43,535 nt of DNA from Pseudomonadota bacterium (GTDB taxonomy: Bacteria > Pseudomonadota > Alphaproteobacteria > Caulobacterales > Caulobacteraceae). Shown here one piece after another: positions 1 to 9,577 of the stretch (positions are counted from its first letter, which is position 1; the number at the start of each line of letters is the position of its first letter). Made by a program: the position numbers and the translations under genes. The notes under the pieces were generated by a model that saw only the letters and a list, made by a program, of their open reading frames with translations, was not told where the DNA came from and did no database searches. Where the stretch lies: NCBI GenBank assembly GCA_021816155.1, contig JAKAZA010000014.1, forward strand, positions 1 through 43,535. The letters are read 5' to 3'.

Positions 1-750
1 GCGGCCGTCGACGTGGCCTCGATCTCGACGCCAGCCAGCGTCCACGCCGCCTCGGAGCTGGCGGCCCTCGGCGCGGGCAAGGCGACGTATATCGAGAAGC
101 CCATCGCGGTCAGCCCTGACGAGGCGGAGGCGATCGTGGCGGCGGCGCGACGCAGCGGCTTGGTTGTCGCGTGCGGCTTCCTCGAGCGCGCCGGTCTCGC
201 CGCCATGGGCCTCTTCGACGTTCCCGAAGCGCCTCGGCTCCTAGAAGCGGTGCGGGTAAGCCCGCCCGGCCTGCGCAACCTCGACGTTTCGGTCGTGCTC
301 GACCTGATGATCCACGACCTCGATCTTGCCCTGGCGCTGAATCCCTCGTCGCAGCCCTTGGCGGTCGAGGCGGAGGGCGCTGCGATCGCCAACGCGACGC
401 CTGACGTGGTCGAGGCCGAGGCCGACTTCGAGGACGGTTTCATCTGCCGCTTCCGCGCCTCACGCGTCGCGGACAGGCGGGAGCGAACCATGCGCTTGGT
501 CTATCCGTCCGGCGAGGTGCGGGTCGACTTCCTCACCCACGAGTTCACCAACACCACTCCGTTCCCGCTCAACCCGAACTTCGATGAGACACCTGCCGGC
601 CGCGACAAGCTGGGCGCGAGCATCGGCGCCTTTCTGGCCGCTGCGCGCGGGGAGACCGCCGCGCCGCTCGCCAGCGCGATCGACGGCGCCCGCGCCCTGG
701 ATCTTGCGCTCGGGGTGGAGCAGGCCCTCGCCCAGCAGGGGCTCTTCTAG
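1..750 (+). CDS. Gfo/Idh/MocA-family NAD(P)-dependent oxidoreductase, 3' part
   Basis: The reading frame is already open at base 1 (A-A-V-D-V-A-S), so the gene begins outside the window and the GTG at 13 is probably internal. The visible part starts near the end of the Rossmann domain. It shows the family's EKP signature in the stretch YIEKPIAV, where the Lys normally takes part in catalysis, followed by an alpha/beta C-terminal domain with a conserved-looking IHDLDLAL segment. Family members oxidise or reduce sugars, inositols and related polyols or imines with NAD(P). The substrate cannot be told from this fragment. About 249 residues are visible, against some 300-350 for a full protein. 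A 93-bp gap separates it from the next gene on the same strand. Confidence 0.8.
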   Translation, partial: AAVDVASISTPASVHAASELAALGAGKATYIEKPIAVSPDEAEAIVAAARRSGLVVACGFLERAGLAAMGLFDVPEAPRLLEAVRVSPPGLRNLDVSVVLDLMIHDLDLALALNPSSQPLAVEAEGAAIANATPDVVEAEADFEDGFICRFRASRVADRRERTMRLVYPSGEVRVDFLTHEFTNTTPFPLNPNFDETPAGRDKLGASIGAFLAAARGETAAPLASAIDGARALDLALGVEQALAQQGLF

Positions 751-843
751 CAGCCCGTCGCCCATCGCGGGGCCGCCGCCCAAGCTTGCCAGCGCCCTTC
801 GCCGGTCGCAACGTAGCGGCAACGAAGAGGGAGGACGCCCGAA

Positions 844-2559
844 ATGGCGGACGGAAGCGCGCGGCCGCAGGCCTATTACGACGAGATCAAGCAGAAGTTC
901 GCCGAAGAGCGCGACCTGCGTCTTGCTTACCGGCCCGAGGGCACGGGCCAGTACACTTCCGATCTGACCGGCGCGCTGGCGGCATACACGATCGACCCGC
1001 ACACCGAGGAGATTCCGCCGCGCGCGCCGATCGACGACGAGGTCGAGGTGCTTTTCATAGGCGGCGGCTTCTCGGCCCTGCTCACTGCCGCGCGGCTGCG
1101 CGAACGCGGGGTTCAGAGTATCCGCATCGTCGAGCGCGGCGCCGACGTCGGCGGCACCTGGTACTGGAACCGCTATCCCGGCGCAGCCTGCGACGTTCCG
1201 TCCTACGACTACCTGCCGCTGCTTGACGAGATGGGCTACGTGCCCTCGCGGTTCTACGCCAAGGGCCCCGAGATCTTCGCCCACTGCCAGGCCATCGCGC
1301 GCCGTTACGACCTCTATGAGCTGGCCGTGTTTGGCACCACGATCACGTCGACTACCTGGGACGACAGGGCCAAGCGCTGGCGGATCGGCACCGACCGTGG
1401 CGACCGCATGACCGCGAAGTTCGTCATCTGCGCCAACGGCACACTCTCCAAGCCGAAGCTCTCCAAGATCCAGGGGATGGAGCGCTTCAGAGGCAAGGCT
1501 TTCCATTCCTCGCGCTGGGATTATGATTACACTGGCGAGGACCTCGGAAAACTCGCCGATAAGGTAGTGGGGATCATCGGCACCGGCGCTTCGGCCGTGC
1601 AGGCGATCCCGCGCCTCGGCGCGGCGGCGAAGGAACTCTACGTCTTCCAGCGCACGCCTTCAGGCATCGACATCCGCGGCGACCGGCCGACCGATCCCGA
1701 GTGGGCCGCCGGCCTTCCGCCTGGCTGGCAGCAGGCGAGGCGAATGAAGCACATCCGCGGGCGGCCCGAGGATATCGCCCGCGCCGCAGAACTGGCCAAG
1801 CTGTCGCGCGAGGAGAAGATCCGTCGTCAGGAGAACGCCAACATCGACCACATGATGCGGATCCACGCCCGCATCGACGAGATCGTGGAGGATAAGGCCA
1901 CGGCTGACGCCTTGAAACCTTGGTACATGTTCATGTGCAAGCGGCCCTGCTTTGACGACGACTACCTGCCCACCTTCAACCGGCCGAATGTTCATCTCGT
2001 AGATACCAGAGGCAGAGGGATTTCCGAGATCAGCGAGGAGGGGCTAATTTTCGAAGACCGAACGTATCCGCTCGATCTTCTTATCTACGCCACTGGGTTC
2101 GAAGTGCAGAAGACAGGCATCTACAACGAGATTCGAGGGCGAGACGGCCGCGAAATCAACGAGACCTACGCGGACGGCATCCGGACTCTATTCGGCGTGC
2201 ATACGTCGGGCTACCCGAACTTCTTCATCATGGGCGGTTACCAGGCTTCGTTCCAGTTCAACCTGACCTTCATGCTGCAGACGCAGGGCGATCACATCGC
2301 CGAGTGCATCAAGATGGCGCGGGACGGCGGCTACGAGGAGATCGACGTCTCGCCCGAGACAGAGGAATGGTGGGTGCAGGAGGTGATCGCCCACCGCGGC
2401 AAGACCAGCCGCAACGCGGACTGCACGCCGGGCTATTACAACTTCGAGGGCGAGTTCAACCGTCGCCAGGACGGCAACTATAATGGCGGCTTCTTTCAGT
2501 ACTACACCCACATGCAGGCGATCCGCGGCGAGCTGGCCAAGCACTTCAACTGCGCCTGA
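844..2559 (+). CDS. Baeyer-Villiger-type flavin monooxygenase
   Basis: A 571-residue flavoprotein monooxygenase of the cyclohexanone/phenylacetone monooxygenase group, which inserts oxygen next to a carbonyl using FAD, NADPH and O2. The FAD-binding glycine motif GGGFSA lies at residues 73-78, and GTWYWNRYPGAACD at about 104-117 is the usual follow-on motif. The Baeyer-Villiger fingerprint F-x-G-x3-H-x3-W-D is seen as FRGKAFHSSRWD at 215-226. A second dinucleotide motif, GTGASA, lies at 246-251. ATG at 844 is preceded by a strong AGGGAGG ribosome site about 10 bases upstream. The N-terminal extension of about 65 residues before the FAD motif is common in the larger members. The substrate is unknown; neighbours give no clear pathway. 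The gene converges with the lipoprotein gene, with 21 bp between stops. Confidence 0.9.
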   Translation: MADGSARPQAYYDEIKQKFAEERDLRLAYRPEGTGQYTSDLTGALAAYTIDPHTEEIPPRAPIDDEVEVLFIGGGFSALLTAARLRERGVQSIRIVERGADVGGTWYWNRYPGAACDVPSYDYLPLLDEMGYVPSRFYAKGPEIFAHCQAIARRYDLYELAVFGTTITSTTWDDRAKRWRIGTDRGDRMTAKFVICANGTLSKPKLSKIQGMERFRGKAFHSSRWDYDYTGEDLGKLADKVVGIIGTGASAVQAIPRLGAAAKELYVFQRTPSGIDIRGDRPTDPEWAAGLPPGWQQARRMKHIRGRPEDIARAAELAKLSREEKIRRQENANIDHMMRIHARIDEIVEDKATADALKPWYMFMCKRPCFDDDYLPTFNRPNVHLVDTRGRGISEISEEGLIFEDRTYPLDLLIYATGFEVQKTGIYNEIRGRDGREINETYADGIRTLFGVHTSGYPNFFIMGGYQASFQFNLTFMLQTQGDHIAECIKMARDGGYEEIDVSPETEEWWVQEVIAHRGKTSRNADCTPGYYNFEGEFNRRQDGNYNGGFFQYYTHMQAIRGELAKHFNCA

Positions 2560-2580
2560 CCAGGCGCGGTCTGTCGACCT

Positions 2581-4077
2581 TCAGCGGAGTGGCTGCCCCG
2601 TGGTCGTCTGGGGCGTGCGGACGATCGCCGCGCGTTGCCGGGCCGCCGCCCGCGCCGCTTCGAGCCGCTGCTGAAAGGCGACCTGCGCCTGTCGCCGCGC
2701 TGCGGCCTCCGCCGCCAGGCTCTGCTGCTGGGCCCGCTGCTCCGCCAGGAGCGCCGCCTCGCGCTGAGCGGCCCGTTGCTGGGCGAGCGCCGCGGCCTGC
2801 TGCCGGGCTTGCAGTTGCTCGGCGGCCAGCTGCGCCCGGCGTTGAGCTGCGGCCTCGGCGGCGAGGCGCTGCTGCGCCGGTCCTTGCGGCGCCTGCTGCT
2901 GCGCGCGCCACCCCGCAGGGGGCGGCGTCATGAGGTGCGCTTGCCGCCATTGCCGAGCTTCGACGACCGGCTGCTGCTGCGGCCGCCGTGGCGCCCCGTT
3001 GTGGTTCGAGGGGCCGCTAGTGGGGCCGGACCGTGGAGCATGCGACGAGACTTGCGGTGCGTTGGCGTAGACGCCTGGAAGGCGGCCCCGCCGTGCTGGG
3101 ACGCCCTGTTGTCCGGGGGCGTTCGGTGGTGGGCCGTAATATGGCGTCGGGGCCGTCGCGCCACTGGCGGGGGCAGGGGCGCCATAACCCTGGGCCGGAC
3201 CGCCATAGCTCTGGGGCGGCGGCTGCCGGTAGAGGCGCGCGTCGGCCTGGGCCCGGGCCCAGTCCCGGCTGGCGCGGCCAGGGTCGTGCATCTGCTGGTC
3301 GACGCGGGCCGCCCAGACCAGTCGCTGCACCTGCTCGCCAGCCCAATGCGCAGCTTCCTGTGGGCCGTACTGGGCGTGGTAGGCTTGCCAGGCGCCATTG
3401 GACTGCTGTTCCTGAGCCCAGGCCCGGCGCTGGGCTGCGACGGCGCCCTGCTGAGCAGCCCAGCTGGCCTGCGCCACCCCTTCGCGCGCGGCGTTCAGGG
3501 ACGCCCGATAGAGCGCGCGCCCGTGTTCGAGGTAGCGTCCGGCCCAGGCGGCTCGCTGACCGACGGCGTAGGGAGACAACTCCTGGCCGGCGGCGTCGTA
3601 CACCGCGACCAGCGCACCGTCAGAGAAGCCATAGCCGTAGTCCGGTCCCTGGACATAGAAAGGCTGATCAGAGCCGGGCTCGTAATAATAATACTGATAG
3701 CCACCCGGGATCTGCTCGAGGACGCACTGGTAATTGTCGCTGGTGCGCCACACCTCGGGCCGGACGCCCCCGCCAAAATCATATGTGTAGTCAGGAGGAG
3801 CATCTCCGAACACGTTGGCCAACGCCGCCGCCCGGTCGGCGAAGGCGTAGGCCGACTCCTGGCTAACAGGCTGGGCGATCGGTGCGGGCGGCGCCGCGGG
3901 CAGGTCGGCGACCGGTGGCGCTGGGATCAGCGGCACATTCGCGCTGACAGGCGCGAGGGCGCCGAGGGGCGCGACCGAGGGCGCCTGTGCGGTTCGATGA
4001 CACGCGGCGAGGGCGGCCGCCATTGCGCAAGCGATAGCAAGGCGCGAGGCGGATGCGAGGCGTTGTCGGCGGACCAT
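2581..4077 (-). CDS. unrecognised lipoprotein with Gln/Ala/Arg-rich C-terminus
   Basis: I do not recognise the family. The frame is open further upstream, but ATG at 4077 gives a classic lipoprotein signal: positively charged MVRRQR, a hydrophobic stretch and a lipobox LAAC with Cys26. The mature protein (about 470 residues) has a proline-rich linker, then a region of about 200 residues rich in Tyr, Trp and Gln (including QYYYYEP and YGYGFSDG). A long Pro/Gly/Gln-rich disordered segment follows, and then a C-terminal stretch of about 100 residues dominated by Ala, Gln and Arg that should form a helix or coiled coil. It is probably anchored in the outer or inner membrane facing the periplasm. 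The long open frame on the opposite strand is a product of this skewed composition. Function cannot be assigned. Confidence 0.7.
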   Translation of the reverse strand: MVRRQRLASASRLAIACAMAAALAACHRTAQAPSVAPLGALAPVSANVPLIPAPPVADLPAAPPAPIAQPVSQESAYAFADRAAALANVFGDAPPDYTYDFGGGVRPEVWRTSDNYQCVLEQIPGGYQYYYYEPGSDQPFYVQGPDYGYGFSDGALVAVYDAAGQELSPYAVGQRAAWAGRYLEHGRALYRASLNAAREGVAQASWAAQQGAVAAQRRAWAQEQQSNGAWQAYHAQYGPQEAAHWAGEQVQRLVWAARVDQQMHDPGRASRDWARAQADARLYRQPPPQSYGGPAQGYGAPAPASGATAPTPYYGPPPNAPGQQGVPARRGRLPGVYANAPQVSSHAPRSGPTSGPSNHNGAPRRPQQQPVVEARQWRQAHLMTPPPAGWRAQQQAPQGPAQQRLAAEAAAQRRAQLAAEQLQARQQAAALAQQRAAQREAALLAEQRAQQQSLAAEAAARRQAQVAFQQRLEAARAAARQRAAIVRTPQTTTGQPLR

Positions 4078-4257
4078 GGCGTTCACCCCGGTGGGGGCCC
4101 TGTTGGCGCAAGTGTCGCTGTTTTCGCTCGCCTCACGTGAACGAGAGCGCAATGGAGCGACCGGCGCCATCCCAAGCTGGTTCCGGCGTGAGATCGCGGA
4201 TGGGCGCACCGGCCTTTGAAGAGATCGCGGAGGCCGTCTCTTCACGCTCTGACCGTT

Positions 4258-4800
4258 TCAGTCGCCCGCCGCCGCCCTGCGCGCCCGGTCGATGCCTTCC
4301 TGCAGCATACGCCGGCCGTCCGCTGCGTCGCCCCAGCGCACGATCCTGACCCACTTGCCGGGCTCGAGGTCCTTGTAATGGTGGAAGAAATGCTCGATCT
4401 GACGGATCGTGATCTCGGGAAGGTCGGTGTAGTTCTCAACGTGGTCGTAGCGAGCGGTCAGGCGCCGGCTTGGCACACCGATCAGCTTCTCGTCGCCGCC
4501 GTGCTCGTCCTCCATGACCATAACGCCGACGATACGGCAACTCATGATCGCGCCCGGGAAGATCGCCCGCGTGTTGGCGATCAGCACGTCGCACGGGTCG
4601 CCGTCCTCCGACAGCGTGTGCGGGATGAAGCCGTAGTTCCCCGGATAGCGCATCGACGTATAGAGGAAGCGGTCGACCATGAGCGCGCCCGAGGGCTTAT
4701 GCATCTCGTACTTGATCGGTTCGCCGCCGATCGGCACCTCGATCACCACGTTCACTTCGTTGGGCGGGTCGGACCCGATCGGCACGGCGGCGAGGTTCAT
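4258..4800 (-). CDS. ppa: inorganic pyrophosphatase
   Basis: Soluble family I pyrophosphatase, which hydrolyses PPi to phosphate in the cytoplasm and pulls biosynthetic reactions forward. The start at 4800 gives a 180-residue protein beginning [20 protein letters not shown], the normal start and length for the bacterial enzyme; the open frame further upstream has no family resemblance. The signature D-G-D-P-C-D-V carries the metal-binding aspartates D66, D68 and D71. Other family segments are present, such as KYEMHK near residues 30-35 and YPGNYGFIP near 52-60. The gene lies upstream of the lipoprotein gene on the same strand with a 180-bp gap, and is divergent from ilvD with a 212-bp shared upstream region. 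Confidence 0.96.
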   Translation of the reverse strand: MNLAAVPIGSDPPNEVNVVIEVPIGGEPIKYEMHKPSGALMVDRFLYTSMRYPGNYGFIPHTLSEDGDPCDVLIANTRAIFPGAIMSCRIVGVMVMEDEHGGDEKLIGVPSRRLTARYDHVENYTDLPEITIRQIEHFFHHYKDLEPGKWVRIVRWGDAADGRRMLQEGIDRARRAAAGD

Positions 4801-5012
4801 GGGGATCGCGTCTCCAGCGTTGAGTGCGCACGGATACCGGAGCGTGACCCGGCCTTCCAGCCGGTGGCAGGCCTTCAGCGGAGTGCGCAACGGGACGCCA
4901 ACGAAAGGCTTTTTCGCGAAATGCCGGCGTGGCGCCTCCACGCAATGCCTTCTTTGGGCGCCGGGTGATCTGCTAATGCGAGTCTTCTCGAAGCTGAGAG
5001 ACGGTCCCGGCC

Positions 5013-6902
5013 ATGCCTGCCTATCGTTCCCGCACATCCACGCACGGCCGCAACATGGCCGGCGCCCGCGGCCTCTGGCGCGCCACCGGCATGAAGGACG
5101 CCGATTTCGGTAAACCGATCATCGCCGTCGCCAACTCCTTCACCCAGTTCGTGCCCGGTCACGTGCACCTGAAGGATCTCGGTCAGCTCGTCGCGGCTGA
5201 GGTCGCAGCCGCCGGCGGCGTGGCGAAGGAATTCAACACGATCGCCGTCGACGACGGCATCGCCATGGGCCACGACGGCATGCTCTACTCGCTGCCGTCG
5301 CGCGAGCTGATCGCCGACGCCGTCGAGTACATGGTCAACGCCCATTGCGCCGACGCGCTGGTGTGCATCTCCAACTGCGACAAGATCACGCCCGGCATGC
5401 TGATGGCGGCGCTGCGCCTCAACATCCCGACGGTGTTCGTCTCCGGCGGGCCGATGGAGGCCGGCAAGGTGCTGCTGTCCACCGGCGCACGGAAGGTCGA
5501 CCTGATCGACGCCATGGTGGCCGCCGCCGACGACGCCGTCTCCGACGAGGACGTAAAGGTCATCGAGCGATCGGCCTGCCCGACATGCGGCTCCTGCTCG
5601 GGCATGTTCACGGCCAACTCGATGAACTGCCTGACCGAGGCGCTCGGCCTGTCGCTGCCGGGAAACGGCTCGATGCTGGCGACCCACGCGGACCGCAAGC
5701 AGCTCTTCCTCCGAGCCGGGCGGCTCGTGGTCGAGCTCGCGCGCCGCTACTATGAGGGCGACGACGCCACCGTGCTGCCGCGCTCCATCGCCAGCTTCGA
5801 GGCGTTCGAGAACGCCATGACCCTCGACATCGCCATGGGCGGGTCCACCAACACTGTGCTGCACCTGCTGGCCGCCGCCCACGAGGGGCAGGTCGGTTTC
5901 ACCATGGCCGATATCGACCGGCTTTCGCGCCGTGTGCCATGTCTCTGCAAGGTGGCGCCGGCCAAGGGCGACGTGCACATGGAGGATGTGCATCGCGCTG
6001 GCGGCGTCATAGGCATTCTGGGCGAACTGGATCGGGCAGGTTTGATCCACGCCGATCTGCCCACGGTCCACTCGCCGAGTCTGAAGGCGGCGCTGGAGAC
6101 CTGGGACATCGCCCGCAATCCGAGCGACGCGGTCAGCGCCTTCTTCCGCGCCGCCCCGGGCGGCGTGCCCACGCAGGTCGCCTTCAGCCAGGCGTCCCGA
6201 TGGGACGATTTCGACACCGATCGTGCTGGCGGGGTCATCCGCGATCGTGCGCACGCCTTCAGCCAGGATGGCGGTCTGGCGGTGCTGTTCGGCAATCTGG
6301 CTGAGGACGGCTGCATCGTGAAGACCGCCGGGGTCGACGACAGCATCCTGCGGTTCTCGGGCCCGGCGCGCGTCTACGAGAGCCAGGACGCGGCTGTTTC
6401 GGGAATCCTCACCGGAGAGGTGAAAGCCGGCGACGTGGTGGTGATCCGCTACGAGGGGCCCAAGGGCGGCCCAGGGATGCAGGAGATGCTCTATCCCACC
6501 AGCTACCTGAAGTCGAAGGGCCTGGGCAAAGCCTGCGCGCTGATCACCGACGGGCGCTTCTCGGGCGGCACCTCGGGCCTCTCCATCGGTCACGTCTCGC
6601 CGGAAGCCGCCGAGGGCGGCGCGATCGCGCTCGTCGAGAGCGGTGACCGGATCGAGATCGATATCCCCGCGCGGTCGGTGCGTCTCGCCGTCAGCGATGC
6701 CGAGCTCGATCGTCGCCGCGCGGCGATGGACGCCCGCTCAGACGGCGGCTGGCGCCCAGCGGCCTCCCGTCCCCGCAAAGTGTCCGCGGCGTTGCGGGCC
6801 TATGCGGCCCTCACCACGAGCGCTGCGCGCGGCGCCGTCCGGGACGTCGACCAGCTGGCGCGGAGCGGCAAGGCTGCGGCGCGCACGGCGCGGGCCGAAT
6901 AG
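5013..6902 (+). CDS. ilvD: dihydroxy-acid dehydratase
   Basis: Catalyses the dehydration of 2,3-dihydroxy-isovalerate and 2,3-dihydroxy-3-methylvalerate in valine and isoleucine synthesis, using an Fe-S cluster and Mg2+. The 629-residue length is close to the E. coli enzyme. The N-terminus ([20 protein letters not shown]) and [20 protein letters not shown] are typical of true IlvD rather than sugar-acid dehydratases. Cluster-region cysteines are visible in NCDKITPGM (Cys122) and in [18 protein letters not shown] (189-206). The segment [20 protein letters not shown] near residues 512-531 is the conserved C-terminal signature. ilvD stands divergent to ppa. Only 3 bases separate its stop from the next gene, so it very likely forms an operon with the molybdenum hydroxylase genes. 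Confidence 0.97.
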   Translation: MPAYRSRTSTHGRNMAGARGLWRATGMKDADFGKPIIAVANSFTQFVPGHVHLKDLGQLVAAEVAAAGGVAKEFNTIAVDDGIAMGHDGMLYSLPSRELIADAVEYMVNAHCADALVCISNCDKITPGMLMAALRLNIPTVFVSGGPMEAGKVLLSTGARKVDLIDAMVAAADDAVSDEDVKVIERSACPTCGSCSGMFTANSMNCLTEALGLSLPGNGSMLATHADRKQLFLRAGRLVVELARRYYEGDDATVLPRSIASFEAFENAMTLDIAMGGSTNTVLHLLAAAHEGQVGFTMADIDRLSRRVPCLCKVAPAKGDVHMEDVHRAGGVIGILGELDRAGLIHADLPTVHSPSLKAALETWDIARNPSDAVSAFFRAAPGGVPTQVAFSQASRWDDFDTDRAGGVIRDRAHAFSQDGGLAVLFGNLAEDGCIVKTAGVDDSILRFSGPARVYESQDAAVSGILTGEVKAGDVVVIRYEGPKGGPGMQEMLYPTSYLKSKGLGKACALITDGRFSGGTSGLSIGHVSPEAAEGGAIALVESGDRIEIDIPARSVRLAVSDAELDRRRAAMDARSDGGWRPAASRPRKVSAALRAYAALTTSAARGAVRDVDQLARSGKAAARTARAE

Positions 6903-6905
6903 GCG

Positions 6906-7388
6906 ATGCTGCGGGAGGTCCAGCTCGACATCAACGGCGAGCCGCGCCGCGTCCGTGTCGACGACACCGCGAGCCTCCTCGACGTGCTGCGCAACCACCT
7001 CGAGCTGAAAGCCGCACGCTACGGCTGTGGGGCGGGTCAGTGCGGGACCTGCGCGGTGATCGTGGACGGCGAGGAGCGGGCGTCGTGCCAGCTCGAGGTG
7101 GGCAACCTCGAAGGCAGGCGCATCACCACGCTGGAGGGCATCGGAACGCCGGACAGGCCGCACCCGCTGCAGACGGCTTTCATTGATCTCCAGGCAGGAC
7201 AATGCGGCTACTGCCTAGCCGGCATACTGGTGGGCGCGAAGGCGCTGCTCGACCGGAACCCAGACCCGAACCGCGCCGAGATCGCGGAGGCGCTGAGCTG
7301 GCACCTCTGTAGGTGCGCGGTCCACAACCGCATCATGGCCGCCGTCGCGCTCGCGGCGAAGCGGATACGCGAGGGTGGCCCGTCTTGA
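6906..7388 (+). CDS. [2Fe-2S] subunit of a molybdenum hydroxylase
   Basis: Small iron-sulphur subunit of a xanthine-oxidase-family hydroxylase, of the kind paired with isoquinoline 1-oxidoreductase (IorA) or nicotinate dehydrogenase subunit A. It relays electrons between the molybdenum cofactor subunit and an acceptor. At 160 residues it has the usual length. The plant-ferredoxin-type cluster ligands are C41, C46, C49 and C61 (CGAGQCGTC then C). The second, all-helical domain carries C100-x2-C103 and C135-x-C137 (HLCRCAVH). The start ATG at 6906 is 3 bases after the ilvD stop and has no strong ribosome site of its own, suggesting translational coupling. It overlaps the large-subunit gene by 4 bases. 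Confidence 0.93.
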   Translation: MLREVQLDINGEPRRVRVDDTASLLDVLRNHLELKAARYGCGAGQCGTCAVIVDGEERASCQLEVGNLEGRRITTLEGIGTPDRPHPLQTAFIDLQAGQCGYCLAGILVGAKALLDRNPDPNRAEIAEALSWHLCRCAVHNRIMAAVALAAKRIREGGPS

Positions 7389-9484
7389 GCATCCCCGCCA
7401 GCCTCGCCGCCAACCCGCGCCTCGACCGCTGGGTCGGGTTCGAAGAGCCGGGTCTCGTCCGCGTGGCGGTCGGCAAGGTCGAGTACGGGCAGGGAGCGTT
7501 GACCGGCCTCGCTCAGATCGCGGCCGAGGAGCTGGACGTCGGTCTCGACCGGCTCGACGTGGTCAACCCGGAGACGGACCTATCGCCGGACGAGGGGCTC
7601 ACCGTCGGTTCGATGTCCACCGAGATCTCCGGCGCGGCGATCCGCCAGGCGTGCGCCGAGGTGCGGGCGCTGTTCGTGGCTGCGGCGGCGAGGCGCCTGG
7701 GTTGCGCCCCTGGCGACCTCGACGTCGACGACGGCGCCTTTGTTCGAAATGGAGCGCCGAGCGGCCTCGACTATTGGGCGCTAGCGGCCGAGGTCGACCT
7801 CGCCGTCGCGCCGACTGGCGAGGCGGCGCCGAAATCGCCTGATCGGCACAGGATCGTGGGCCGAAGCCATCAGCGGCTCGACCTGCCCGCCAAGGTCTTC
7901 GGGGCGGCTTATTTGCACGACTTGGTGCAGCCCGGCATGCTGCATGCCCGCGTCCTGCGTCAGCCTGGTCCGACCGCGAAGCTCGCGGGGCTCGACGAAG
8001 CCGCCATCCGGCGTGCGGCCGGCGCGCCGGTCGAGATTCTGCGCGAGGGCCAGTTCGTGGCCATTCTCGCTCCGAACGAAGCGGCCGCGAACGCGGCGAT
8101 TGGTGCGGCCGAGCAGGTCGCCCAGTGGGACAACGCCCGTGATTTGACGCCTGCGCTCTCCGAGGCGACGTCGCTGAAAGAGCTCCCTTGCGAGAGCTTC
8201 CCGTCGCCGCTCCCGCCAGTCGAACCGTCGAACCGTCGTCGGTTCGCCGCCTCGTACAGCCGCCCCTACATAGCCCACGGTTCGATGGGCCCATCGTGCG
8301 GCCTTGCGGTGTTCCGCAACGGCGAGCTGACGGTCTGGACGCACGCGCAGGGCGTTTACCCGATGCGCACGATGCTGGCGCGCATCTGCGGGCTAGCGCC
8401 TTCGAACATCAAGGTGATCCATACACAGGGCGCCGGCACCTACGGCCACAATGGGTCGGACGATGCGGCGATCGACGCGGCCCTGATCGCAGTCAGGAAG
8501 CCGGGGATTCCGATCCGCGCCCTCTGGCGGCGCGAAGACGAATTCGGGCATGAGCCGGTCGGCACTGCGATGCACGTCGAGCTGACGGCCGAACTCGATG
8601 CGGGCGGCCGGATCGCCGACTACGGCGCGGAGATCTGGAGCGGCTCGCACACCGGTGGCCGCGGCCGTTGCCTAGCGGAGACCGCGCTCGGCCTGCCCGC
8701 GCCGCCGCCGTTCGTCCCGCCGGGCGCCCAGGCGGGCCAGCGTTTCTCGGGCGGCGTCCTGAACGCGGTCCCGTCGTATGACATCCCGGTGAAGCGGGTG
8801 ACCGAGCACGTTGTGCAGGCGCCTGTGCGCACGTCCTCATTGCGCGGTCTCGGTGGTCCGGTGAACACCTACGCGACCGAGTGCTTCGTCGATGAGCTGG
8901 CCGAACTCGCGGGTCAGGACCCGGTGGCGTTCCGGCTGGCGCAGGTGAGTGACCCCCGCGCGCGCGTCGTGATCGAGAGGACTGCGGCGATGTGCGGCTG
9001 GGCCGCGCGCGGGCCGGCTGGGACCGGTCACGGACTCGGTTTCGCCTACTGCCGCTATCGCGAGCGCGGCGCCTATGTCGCCGCCGCTGTCGCGCTCCAT
9101 GTCGACACCGAGGTGCGGCTTGATCGCATGTGGTGCGCCGCCGACTGCGGCCAGGTGATCAACCCGGACGCCTGCATCAACCAGCTCGAGGGCGGCATGA
9201 TCATGGCCGCCAGCTGGGCCTTGAAGGAGCAGGTGCGCTTCTCCGGTGCCGGCGTCGTGACCACCACCTGGGACGACTACCCGATCCTGCGCTTCGATGA
9301 GGTCCCGCCGGTCGACATCGAGCTGATCATGGCGCAGACGGAGCGCTCGGTCGGCTCCGGCGAAGTCTCGCTCGGCCCGGCGATGGCGGCGATCGGCAAC
9401 GCCGTGGCGCATGCGCTCGGCGCACGCCTGCGCGACCTGCCGTACACCCGCGACCGCATCGCGAGGGCGCTGCTGGCCGATTAG
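7385..9484 (+). CDS. molybdopterin-binding large subunit of a molybdenum hydroxylase
   Basis: Catalytic subunit (699 residues) partnering the upstream Fe-S protein. The family hydroxylates N-heteroaromatics or aldehydes using molybdopterin and water. The start is the TTG at 7385, inside the TTGA overlap with the small-subunit stop. It gives an N-terminus (LSIPASLAANPRLDRWVGFE) like nicotinate-dehydrogenase B-type subunits that lack a twin-arginine signal. The frame upstream is a shadow of the small subunit. Visible features are VEYGQGALTGLAQIAAEELD near the start, the GHNGSDDAA segment in the middle and, near the C-terminus, VGSGEVSLGPAMAAIGNAV, where the Glu matches the position of the catalytic base. 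The true substrate and electron acceptor are unknown: no FAD subunit, cytochrome or MoCo chaperone gene is adjacent. Confidence 0.9.
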   Translation: MSIPASLAANPRLDRWVGFEEPGLVRVAVGKVEYGQGALTGLAQIAAEELDVGLDRLDVVNPETDLSPDEGLTVGSMSTEISGAAIRQACAEVRALFVAAAARRLGCAPGDLDVDDGAFVRNGAPSGLDYWALAAEVDLAVAPTGEAAPKSPDRHRIVGRSHQRLDLPAKVFGAAYLHDLVQPGMLHARVLRQPGPTAKLAGLDEAAIRRAAGAPVEILREGQFVAILAPNEAAANAAIGAAEQVAQWDNARDLTPALSEATSLKELPCESFPSPLPPVEPSNRRRFAASYSRPYIAHGSMGPSCGLAVFRNGELTVWTHAQGVYPMRTMLARICGLAPSNIKVIHTQGAGTYGHNGSDDAAIDAALIAVRKPGIPIRALWRREDEFGHEPVGTAMHVELTAELDAGGRIADYGAEIWSGSHTGGRGRCLAETALGLPAPPPFVPPGAQAGQRFSGGVLNAVPSYDIPVKRVTEHVVQAPVRTSSLRGLGGPVNTYATECFVDELAELAGQDPVAFRLAQVSDPRARVVIERTAAMCGWAARGPAGTGHGLGFAYCRYRERGAYVAAAVALHVDTEVRLDRMWCAADCGQVINPDACINQLEGGMIMAASWALKEQVRFSGAGVVTTTWDDYPILRFDEVPPVDIELIMAQTERSVGSGEVSLGPAMAAIGNAVAHALGARLRDLPYTRDRIARALLAD

Positions 9485-9514
9485 GCCGGCCCACGCGAGG
9501 TTGATCTGTCGCAA

Positions 9515-9541
9515 GGCTCGCGTCGCTGATCGGCGCGAGCC
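9515..9541 (+). terminator. perfect 8-bp GC-rich hairpin after the molybdenum hydroxylase gene
   Basis: GGCTCGCG and CGCGAGCC pair perfectly around an 11-base loop, 31 bases after the upstream stop codon. The stem strength and position suit a transcript end between the ilvD operon and the kdp operon. There is no U-run after it, so it would not be a textbook intrinsic terminator; it could also be an mRNA-stabilising 3' stem. Confidence 0.35.
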
Positions 9542-9560
9542 TGCGCCAGGCTGTCGCGCG

Positions 9561-9577
9561 TCCTTATGCATTCCTTA
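9561..9577 (+). promoter_or_regulatory. direct repeat TCCTTA, 11-bp spacing: candidate KdpE site
   Basis: TCCTTA occurs at 9561-9566 and again at 9572-9577, exactly 11 bp apart. OmpR-family regulators, to which KdpE belongs, usually bind tandem half-sites at this spacing. The site is about 95 bp upstream of the first kdp micro-gene. A perfect 13-base inverted repeat, CCGGA-TAC-TCCGG, follows at 9621-9633 and contains a possible -10 (GATACT, 9624-9629) with no good -35, as expected for an activated promoter. This is inference from spacing and context. Confidence 0.4.

Noticed and set aside
2635-4140. 501-codon plus-strand frame opposite the lipoprotein gene
   Set aside because: The minus strand shows a proper lipoprotein signal; the plus product is an Arg/Leu/Gly-rich shadow.
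9500-9514. FNR-like TTGATCTGTCGCAA upstream of kdp
   Set aside because: Only the left half fits the consensus; no reason for oxygen control of kdp.
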